From Bacteroidota bacterium (GTDB lineage Bacteria > Bacteroidota > JABWAT01), in the NCBI GenBank assembly GCA_023151185.1, contig JAKLJL010000002.1:445058-509057 (forward strand): 64,000 nucleotides of DNA. Direction: 5' to 3'. Every line of letters begins with the position of its first letter. Position 1 is the stretch's first letter. A program made the position numbers and the translations under genes. Under the pieces are notes generated by a model. That model was not told the DNA's origin. It saw only the letters and a list, made by a program, of their open reading frames with translations, and did not search any database. Shown piece by piece: positions 57,469-64,000 of the stretch.

Positions 57469-58095
57469 TCAGCGAAGGTCAATTACTTCGACGTTTTTCG
57501 GAGCCGAGAACTGAAAGTACTGATCCGGAATTCCTTTGTTTATCTGCAGTTGTTTCAGCCGGTACAAGGTTGTTGACCCGTTAATGTCGCTGACTTCAAT
57601 CTGCCTGACATACCAATCATCATCATCCACCCAAAGTTTCATTTCCTGAATAAAATTATCAGGGTTTTTAGGGGTCAGCTTCAGCTTATAGGTGTTCATT
57701 CCGGCAAAATTTTCTTCGCCAAGCACTTCAATGAGGAAATCCTTGGGAAACTCAATAAAAAACCGGGAGGGCGACAGTTCAGAACTTTCCGGGTCAAACC
57801 GGTCAACAATGACTTTTTCATTCAGGATGGAGTAAGTCCAGGAAGTTGTCCCGTCGGTTATCAGCATCTGTTCTTCGGTTTCCAGACGCATTTTATCTTT
57901 CTTTTTAATAGCAATCTTGCCGGCCAGTTTCTGGTTCAGCCGTGAGACTTTGAACTGAACAACCTGATCAAACTCAGCCGATGCATCCTTCATAGAGTCA
58001 TAGCTTTTTCTGACCTTTTCCAGAACTTCCTTTGCAGAAAGTCCGCCAAACATCAGTGAGAAACTAACCAACAGGTGAATGGGTACAGGAAACAT
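57469..58095 (-). CDS. lolA: Outer membrane lipoprotein carrier protein LolA
   Basis: 208 residues. A signal-like start (MFPVPIHLLVSFSLMFGGLS) precedes the LolA beta fold: KSYDSMKDASAEFDQVVQF, then KKDKMRLETEEQMLITDGTT, and MKLWVDDDDWYVRQIEVSDI near the end. It carries lipoproteins across the periplasm from LolCDE to the outer membrane; likely clients here are BamD and the 21-blade lipoprotein. It lies 17 bases after ftsK and 4 bases before the flippase-like gene. Confidence 0.92.
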   Translation of the reverse strand: MFPVPIHLLVSFSLMFGGLSAKEVLEKVRKSYDSMKDASAEFDQVVQFKVSRLNQKLAGKIAIKKKDKMRLETEEQMLITDGTTSWTYSILNEKVIVDRFDPESSELSPSRFFIEFPKDFLIEVLGEENFAGMNTYKLKLTPKNPDNFIQEMKLWVDDDDWYVRQIEVSDINGSTTLYRLKQLQINKGIPDQYFQFSAPKNVEVIDLR

Positions 58096-58112
58096 GGGGT
58101 GATTCCTTTCGG

Positions 58113-61100
58113 TTACATCGTATTTAAAATATCATTAAGGGTATCCATATCGTCAATGACGACCTGGCGGGCTTTTGATCCGTCCGGCGGACCAACAATT
58201 CCCAGCATTTCAAGCTGATCAATAATCCGGGCTGCACGGCCGTATCCGATTTTCAATTTTCTCTGCAGCAGAGAAGTACTTCCCTGCTGCGCCATAACCA
58301 CAACCTGAGCCGCTTCAGACAGCATGTCATCCCATTCATCAACAGAACCGGAATCAATCATACCGGCTGCTTTCTTGTTCTTTCCGTTAGCCTGTTTATC
58401 CGGCGGGTACGGAAGCCGGTAAGCCGAAATAAATCCGGGCTGACGGGATACGTGGCTGATAATTGCCTCGCATTCCTCGGTTGAAACGAAGGCATTCTGA
58501 ATCCGTTCCGGTTTTGGCGATCCGCTGGGCAGATACAGCATATCACCATTTCCCAGCAATTGATCAGCTCCGTTCATATCCAGAATGGTTCTTGAGTCAA
58601 TTTTACTGGTCACCATGTAGGCAATCCGGGCCGGGAAATTGGCTTTGATAATTCCGGTAATGACATCAACGGATGGCCGTTGTGTTGCAACAACCAAATG
58701 GATTCCAACCGCACGGGCAAGCTGGGCAAGGCGTGCAATCGGTTCTTCAACTTCCTTTCCGGAGGTCATCATCAGATCGGCAAGTTCATCAATAATGACC
58801 ACAATAAACGGCAGTTTAACGTACGGATCCCCTTCCGGACCCTGAATTTCCCCGTTTTCTACCTTCCGGTTGAAATCTTTCAGGTGCCGGACCCCGACTT
58901 TTGCCAGCAGTGTATACCGTTCATCCATTTCCCGTTCAACAGCCCGAAGCAGGGTCACCGCCTTTGAGGTGTCGGTCAGAATCGGTTCTTCCAGTTCGGG
59001 CAAAACAGCAAGAAAATGCTTCTCGAGGCGTTTGTAGATCGACAACTCAATTTTTTTCGGATCAATCATGACAAATTTCAGATTGGCCGGATGCGAATGG
59101 TAAATCAGGCTGACAATAATGGTATTGATTCCCACCGATTTCCCTGAACCGGTCGTGCCGGCAATCAGGAGATGGGGCAGTTTAGCCAGATCTTCGATGT
59201 AGATTCCGTTATTGATCGTTCTTCCGAAGGCAACCGGCAACGTATACCCATTCTCTGTGGCTTTCTGGAATTTATCCGATTCAAGAATTTCACGAAGCAT
59301 AACATTGACCGATTTTTTATTCGGGATTTCGACCCCGACCACCGATTTACCGGGTACGGGTGCCATTATCCGTATTCCCCGTGCAGCCATTGCAAGGGCA
59401 ATATCATCTGAAAGTGAAGTAATCCGGCTGACTTTGATACCTTCCGCCGGTTTTATTTCAAAAAGCGTCACCCGTGGCCCAACGGTAACTTCCGGTTTGC
59501 CTTCAACCTGAATTCCATACGTCCCCAGCTTATGAACCAGTTTTCTGGCATTTTCTTCCAGTTCCTGGGGGTCAATGATATCGGTTACCGTCTTATGGTT
59601 TTGCTGAAGAAGATCCACGGCCGGTTTCCGGTATCCGAACCTGAAAATGGGATCTTTGGGTACATTGGCTTTCTTCTCTTCTATTACCGGATTGATTTTT
59701 AGCTCAATATCCTGTTCACCCGGTTCCGTGTTTGGTTCCTCTTCGGGATGAAAATGAATTTTTACCGGTTCAGTTTTTGCTTCTTCATCCATGTTGAACT
59801 GAGATGCAGATTCACCAGAAAAGGTTTCAATTCTGGCTTCCGGCTCTGCCGTAACGCCGTCCGGTTCATCCGGGATTTCGGTTAAATCGGGAAAATCCGG
59901 TTCAGAAACCTGAAAACTGCCAGAGTCAGATTCCGTTGCATTTTGGGCAGGCTGGGCGGCTGCCTGTTCCATTTTCCTTTTCAATTCCCCAAAGAAGGAG
60001 GGTTTTGACGGATCAGATTTTTCTCCGGAAGGTTCATTTGCCTTCAGTTCAGGGCTTCCGCCTGAGTCTGCCATCTGGCTTTCTGCCCCGCCGGAAACTG
60101 TTTCCTGGCTTTCTGCCGGTTGGGAATGAGACACAGTCTGCGGTTTTTCCAAATGGGGCGGACGGCTTACCGGAACAAAATCCTCATCGGATCCTTTAAA
60201 CTCAGACACATCCAGAATAACCTCTTTGGGTTTGACAGGTGGTGCTTCCTGAACCGGCAGCGGACTAACTGGTTGTCTGATTTCCCTGGGCAGGATTTCA
60301 TCTATTGGTATCCCAACGGGTTTTTGCGGACGGGAAACCACAGTTGCCTGCGGTGGGTTCTGGGGCTGGAGAACAGGCGCCGGTTCCTGTACCTGAACAG
60401 GAGGCTGAATGATTACTTCCCTTTCTGCCGGCGGAGGGACCGGGATGGCGTCTGCAGACGGTTTGCTTTCTTCTGTATGCAAACCGGACTCCTGAACACC
60501 GGGATTTTCTGTTTTTCCGGACAGCCGGTCTTTAAGAGAATCACTCCACGCGGAAACCAGATTCTGAAGCCGTTGGGCAGTAGCTTTCAGGTCAAGATCA
60601 ATAAACAGAACCAGAGTGATAAATAGTGCTGAGATCAGAACCAGCATTCCCCCGATCCCGCCTAAGATGGCATGAGTCATGGAAGCCAGAAAAATCCCGA
60701 TAACGCCTGACCAGGCATTATCCGCCACAGAGGAATCCGTCAGAATGGCGGTAAAACCGAAAAGAGTAGAAAGAATCAGGTTGAAAACAAGAGCATAAAC
60801 CGTAAAGTAGGTCGGTTTTGACAATCCGTGATGCCGAAGCATGACCCAGCCCCAAACGAAAAGCATGAGAGATTGAATCAGTACCGGGTATCCCAGATAG
60901 CTGTACACCAGATGGTGAGAAAGAACAGAGCCAAAAACACCAAGCCAGTTGTGAATCTGGGCTGTATGTTCCGCCTTGAACAGATCAAAAAAGCTGAGAC
61001 TGGTCACCAGTTGATAGTCTGATTCCCGGTTTGAGAGTACAGCCAGTACACTGATAAGTCCGATCAGAATCAGAATAACGCCAAGAATTTCTATTTTTCT

Positions 61101-61166
61101 TTCCGGGCTGATTCCTTTTTCCTTTTTATCCGGTTCGGGAGTGCCCAGTTGGTTTTTCTTCGGCAT
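58113..61166 (-). CDS. ftsK: DNA translocase FtsK
   Basis: 1017 residues. N-terminal membrane helices (about 28-190) are followed by a Pro/Glu-rich linker (about 215-480). The motor has Walker A GTTGSGKSVGINTII near 672, and DELADLMMTSGKEVEEPIARLAQ. The C-terminal gamma winged helix (about 950-1010: LLQRKLKIGYGRAARIIDQL) reads KOPS-type sequences. It couples chromosome dimer resolution to septation. The linker is of ordinary length for FCB bacteria. Its ATG overlaps comB by one base, and it precedes lolA, a conserved ftsK-lolA order. Confidence 0.96.
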   Translation of the reverse strand: MPKKNQLGTPEPDKKEKGISPERKIEILGVILILIGLISVLAVLSNRESDYQLVTSLSFFDLFKAEHTAQIHNWLGVFGSVLSHHLVYSYLGYPVLIQSLMLFVWGWVMLRHHGLSKPTYFTVYALVFNLILSTLFGFTAILTDSSVADNAWSGVIGIFLASMTHAILGGIGGMLVLISALFITLVLFIDLDLKATAQRLQNLVSAWSDSLKDRLSGKTENPGVQESGLHTEESKPSADAIPVPPPAEREVIIQPPVQVQEPAPVLQPQNPPQATVVSRPQKPVGIPIDEILPREIRQPVSPLPVQEAPPVKPKEVILDVSEFKGSDEDFVPVSRPPHLEKPQTVSHSQPAESQETVSGGAESQMADSGGSPELKANEPSGEKSDPSKPSFFGELKRKMEQAAAQPAQNATESDSGSFQVSEPDFPDLTEIPDEPDGVTAEPEARIETFSGESASQFNMDEEAKTEPVKIHFHPEEEPNTEPGEQDIELKINPVIEEKKANVPKDPIFRFGYRKPAVDLLQQNHKTVTDIIDPQELEENARKLVHKLGTYGIQVEGKPEVTVGPRVTLFEIKPAEGIKVSRITSLSDDIALAMAARGIRIMAPVPGKSVVGVEIPNKKSVNVMLREILESDKFQKATENGYTLPVAFGRTINNGIYIEDLAKLPHLLIAGTTGSGKSVGINTIIVSLIYHSHPANLKFVMIDPKKIELSIYKRLEKHFLAVLPELEEPILTDTSKAVTLLRAVEREMDERYTLLAKVGVRHLKDFNRKVENGEIQGPEGDPYVKLPFIVVIIDELADLMMTSGKEVEEPIARLAQLARAVGIHLVVATQRPSVDVITGIIKANFPARIAYMVTSKIDSRTILDMNGADQLLGNGDMLYLPSGSPKPERIQNAFVSTEECEAIISHVSRQPGFISAYRLPYPPDKQANGKNKKAAGMIDSGSVDEWDDMLSEAAQVVVMAQQGSTSLLQRKLKIGYGRAARIIDQLEMLGIVGPPDGSKARQVVIDDMDTLNDILNTM

Positions 61167-61933
61167 TACAGCTCAACTTTTTTAAAAACCGGCGGATTGT
61201 CCACCCAGAGTTTCAGTGTGCTGGAATCTTTCAGAACCGGAACAACCGGATATTTGTCGAGGGTTGCACAAACTTCGATGTCGGCATCAAAGCCCAGTTC
61301 AGCCAGAACTTTACCATGGTCAGAATAACGGAGTTCTTCGTATAGATTGAATTTTTTGCTTTCCCACATCATCAGAGAGGCATGGGCCCCGTCTGATAGC
61401 TGAAATTCCTCCTCTGCCGCCTGCTGTTTTAACCCCGAAATGAGGGCCCCGGCACACAGAGAGTCTTCGATACAGAACTCATTTTCCTTTCCGGCACAGA
61501 GAATCAACAGTTCAGAAACTGGGTTTTTCTGAAAATGCTCAAGAATTGCAGAAAGGTTAACAAATCCGGCAATCAGGGTTTTGTCGGCATATCTGGCCCG
61601 ATGGATGGCAACGGTACCGTTGGTTGTGGCAAATACAATTGATTTTTTCCCGACTTTTTCTACTGAGTACTCGGTCGGCGAATTGCCCATATCAAACCCG
61701 TCAATCAGCTTACCCGATCTTTCTCCGCCCAGCAGATACTGGCCTTCGAAGAGATTCGTGGCAATTTTCATGGCATTGTCAACTGTTGCAACGGGAATAA
61801 TTTCCTTTGCCCCGGCATGAATTGCTGCACAAAGAGTTGTTGAAGCCCTCAGAACATCAATGACAATCACCGTTTTCCCTTTGAAAACGCCTTCATCTGA
61901 CTGACCGGGCTGAAAGTAAACCTGTATTTTCAT
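61166..61933 (-). CDS. comB: 2-phosphosulfolactate phosphatase (ComB family)
   Basis: 255 residues. The family pattern is clear: FKGKTVIVIDVLRASTTLCA (about 18-37), LLGGERSGKLIDGFDMGNSP and VFATTNGTVAIHRARYADKT. ComB hydrolyses 2-phosphosulfolactate to sulfolactate, known from methanogen coenzyme M synthesis and found alone in many bacteria, where its job is unclear. No comA, comC or sulfolactate gene lies nearby. It overlaps ftsK by one base and follows gcvT by 18 bases. Confidence 0.93.
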   Translation of the reverse strand: MKIQVYFQPGQSDEGVFKGKTVIVIDVLRASTTLCAAIHAGAKEIIPVATVDNAMKIATNLFEGQYLLGGERSGKLIDGFDMGNSPTEYSVEKVGKKSIVFATTNGTVAIHRARYADKTLIAGFVNLSAILEHFQKNPVSELLILCAGKENEFCIEDSLCAGALISGLKQQAAEEEFQLSDGAHASLMMWESKKFNLYEELRYSDHGKVLAELGFDADIEVCATLDKYPVVPVLKDSSTLKLWVDNPPVFKKVEL

Positions 61934-61951
61934 GGGGACGAAAACTTTCAG

Positions 61952-63037
61952 TTACTTTTTTAAAAATGGAAACCGTACAACCGTTCCCGGCTGAACACTG
62001 TTGCGGATCCGGATTCCAACCCGGTTTCCTTCCTTGGCGTAGGGCGTTTCAAGGTAAGCCATTGCAATTCCCTTTTCCAGCGTAGGAGAAAACGTCCCGG
62101 AGGTTACCTCCCCGATCGGGGTTCCTTCAAGAGTTGTCACTTCATAATGACCCCGGGGAATGGCCTTCTCATCGAGAACAATCCCCATCAGCCGTTTTTT
62201 CAGTCCGGATTCTTTCAGTGCAGCCAAAGCACTTCTTCCGTTAAATTCACCTTTGTCGAATTTGGTAATCCATCCCAGTCCGGCTTCAAGCGGATTCCGG
62301 TCCCGGCCAATGTCATTACCATACAGGGCATAGCCCATTTCGGTCCGGAGGGTATCCCGGCACCCGAGTCCGACAGGTTCAAGCCCGAAAGGTTTTCCTG
62401 CCTCAAGAAGTGTGTTCCAGACTGATTCTGCATGATCGGTATAAAAATACAGTTCAAATCCGGGTTCACCCGTATACCCCGTTCTGGAAATATACATATC
62501 TGTACCGGCAAGCTTTCCGGTTACAAACCCATAATAGGGAATTTCAGCCAGATTTTCCGGGGTCAGTGGCTGGAGGATTTGTTCTGCAAGCGGGCCCTGA
62601 ACTGCAAGGAGAGCTGTTTCGTCCGATTCATCCCGCAACTGGACATCACCGGCCAGGTGTTTCTTCATCCAGTCGAAATCTTTATCCTTGTTGGATGCAT
62701 TGACGACCACCATAAAATAGTGGGGCAGTTTGTAAATGATCATATCATCCACAATTCCGCCGTCTTCATAACACATGGCGGTATACTGGGCCTTTCCCGG
62801 AACCAGTTTGGTGACGTCGTTTGTCGAAATCCGGTTCAGGAAGGATTCGGCATCCTTTCCTTTAACTTCAATTTCCCCCATGTGCGAAACATCAAAAATT
62901 CCGGCTTTTGTTCTGACCAGATGATGTTCATACACAATCCCGTTTTTATACTGGACGGGCATATCCCAACCGCCGAATTCAACCATTTTGGCTCCGGCAG
63001 CAAGGTGAAGGTGATGAAAGGGAGTTTTCTTAAGCAT
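61952..63037 (-). CDS. gcvT: Aminomethyltransferase (glycine cleavage system T protein)
   Basis: 361 residues. Motifs: [20 protein letters not shown] near the start, then [29 protein letters not shown] and [20 protein letters not shown]. The folate-site Asp of the CRDTLR region and the C-terminal barrel ([20 protein letters not shown]) are intact. It transfers the methylene of glycine to tetrahydrofolate. No gcvH or gcvP is adjacent, so the other parts are elsewhere. It follows the transketolase gene by 22 bases. Confidence 0.96.
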   Translation of the reverse strand: MLKKTPFHHLHLAAGAKMVEFGGWDMPVQYKNGIVYEHHLVRTKAGIFDVSHMGEIEVKGKDAESFLNRISTNDVTKLVPGKAQYTAMCYEDGGIVDDMIIYKLPHYFMVVVNASNKDKDFDWMKKHLAGDVQLRDESDETALLAVQGPLAEQILQPLTPENLAEIPYYGFVTGKLAGTDMYISRTGYTGEPGFELYFYTDHAESVWNTLLEAGKPFGLEPVGLGCRDTLRTEMGYALYGNDIGRDRNPLEAGLGWITKFDKGEFNGRSALAALKESGLKKRLMGIVLDEKAIPRGHYEVTTLEGTPIGEVTSGTFSPTLEKGIAMAYLETPYAKEGNRVGIRIRNSVQPGTVVRFPFLKK

Positions 63038-63059
63038 GGATGGTCAGTCCTTCATAGGT

Positions 63060-64000
63060 TTAGATTTTTTTCCGGCTGATCGCTTTTTTTGCAGCATCTG
63101 CAAGGGCTCCGGAAGTCAGTCCGTAGGCAGACAGAAGTTCATCCGGCAAACCGGATTCACCAAACGTATCCTGAACCGCAACAATTTCGAGCGGTACCGG
63201 ATTCCGGGTTGACAGCACATGGGCAACTGCATCCCCGAGTCCGGTATGCATCTGGTGTTCTTCAGCAGTAACAACAGCCCCGGTTTTAAGGGATGACGCC
63301 GTGATGGCATCCGAATCCAGCGGTTTGATGGTATGGATATTGATTACTTCTGCTGATATTCCATCAGCTTCAAGCCGGTCGGCAGCTTCAAGTGCTTTCC
63401 AGACCAGAATACCGGTTGCAACCAGGGTTACATCAGAACCTTCTTTCAAAACAACTGCCTTCCCGATCTGGAAATCCGGGTTGATTTCGGTGAAATTGGG
63501 CTGATTCGGGCGCCCAAACCTCAGGTAAACCGGACCCTGATGACGGGCAGCGGCAAGAGTTGCAGAATAGGTTTCATTTGCGTCACAGGGAACAAGGACC
63601 GTCATCCCCGGAAGGGCCCGCATCAATCCGATATCTTCGAGTGCCTGATGCGTTGCGCCATCCTCGCCCAGTGTCAGGCCGGCATGGGAGGCACAGATTT
63701 TAACATTTAATCCAGAATAAGCCACTGATTGGCGGATCTGGTCATAAACCCGGCCGGTAGAAAATTCAGCAAAAGTTGCGGTAAAGGGGATTTTTCCGCC
63801 AATGGCAAGGCCTGCTGCTGTCCCGATCATATCCGCTTCAGCAATTCCAACAGAAAAATACCGGTCCGGATGGTTTTCGGAAAACTTTTCAAGCTTCAGC
63901 GATCCTTTCAGATCTGCGCACAATACCACAACATCCTGATTGGTTTTCCCGAGTTCGGCCATGGCCTCGCCGAATGCATTCCGGGTTGGTTTGTTATCTT
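63060..64000 (-). CDS. Transketolase C-terminal subunit, 5' end beyond the window
   Basis: The frame is open to the right edge without a start, so the 5' end is missing; about 313 residues are visible. Upstream of an internal Met at 63962 the frame reads [17 protein letters not shown], the normal beginning of the transketolase pyrimidine-binding domain, so the internal Met is not the start. Further motifs: [40 protein letters not shown] and [20 protein letters not shown]. The C-terminal domain (about 190-313) ends [11 protein letters not shown]. The size and start suggest a split transketolase whose N-terminal subunit lies further upstream, or the end of a full-length enzyme; the window cannot decide. 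Confidence 0.9.
   Translation of the reverse strand, partial: DNKPTRNAFGEAMAELGKTNQDVVVLCADLKGSLKLEKFSENHPDRYFSVGIAEADMIGTAAGLAIGGKIPFTATFAEFSTGRVYDQIRQSVAYSGLNVKICASHAGLTLGEDGATHQALEDIGLMRALPGMTVLVPCDANETYSATLAAARHQGPVYLRFGRPNQPNFTEINPDFQIGKAVVLKEGSDVTLVATGILVWKALEAADRLEADGISAEVINIHTIKPLDSDAITASSLKTGAVVTAEEHQMHTGLGDAVAHVLSTRNPVPLEIVAVQDTFGESGLPDELLSAYGLTSGALADAAKKAISRKKI

Overview
The window is about 64 kb of a bacterial chromosome at roughly 45% GC, densely coded and mostly on the minus strand. It is two-membraned: BamD, LolA, several ExbB/ExbD sets, a TonB-dependent receptor and Wzi-like barrels are present. An archaeal/eukaryal-type ProRS, a FecIR-type sigma/anti-sigma/receptor trio, carboxypeptidase-regulatory-like domains and an AgmX/TPR/TolQR cluster point to the FCB superphylum (Bacteroidota, Ignavibacteriota, Calditrichota and relatives). 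I cannot place it more finely. The few promoters I can read are ordinary TTGACA-17-TAnnnT, not the TAnnTTTG type of classical Bacteroidetes. No insertion sequence, prophage or CRISPR array was seen. CCGG is strikingly frequent in both coding and non-coding DNA.

Layout. 1-3,005: a PKD/WD40 protein (cut by the left edge) behind an Lrp/AsnC regulator with a clear self-overlapping operator, then a diguanylate cyclase with a degenerate receiver and a single-domain response regulator. 3,294-4,166: a CarH-like MerR/B12 regulator carrying the Wx9EH photoreceptor motif, divergent from the response regulators across a promoter region with a phased repeat array. 4,193-7,616: ProRS, a cyclic-nucleotide-binding protein, a TIGR02757 protein and tRNA-Pro. 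7,624-10,301: a first ExbB-ExbD-ExbD-TonB-like set. 10,496-13,795: a CtpA-type protease with a Wzi-like barrel. 13,926-17,976: ECF sigma, FecR anti-sigma and STN-containing TonB-dependent receptor. 18,015-19,796: AspRS.

19,868-31,055 is the most interesting locus. It is a 7-gene run encoding two very large exported TPR proteins, a small exported protein, a TolQ/ExbB protein, two unlike ExbD/TolR proteins (one has Asn in place of the proton-carrying Asp) and an AgmX/PglI-type TonB-like protein. The composition resembles the Agl-Glt trans-envelope motor of myxobacteria, and I infer a proton-driven machine reaching the outer membrane or surface.

31,328-42,432 is mainly housekeeping: TrxB, TrxA, DnaE, tRNA-Arg, NadD, BamD, two paralogous glutamate dehydrogenases and FBPase. 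42,563-48,344 holds a probable heterodimeric ABC exporter whose two halves are separated by RNase Z, and a TPR protein with a decayed-looking N-terminal domain. 48,438-51,236 is a lipoprotein of 21 Ycf48-like blades. 51,334-52,857 is an NFACT/RqcH-like protein. 52,884-57,464 is a tyrosine-kinase/PHP-phosphatase exopolysaccharide control module. 57,469-64,000 carries LolA, FtsK, ComB, GcvT and the C-terminal half of a transketolase (cut by the right edge).
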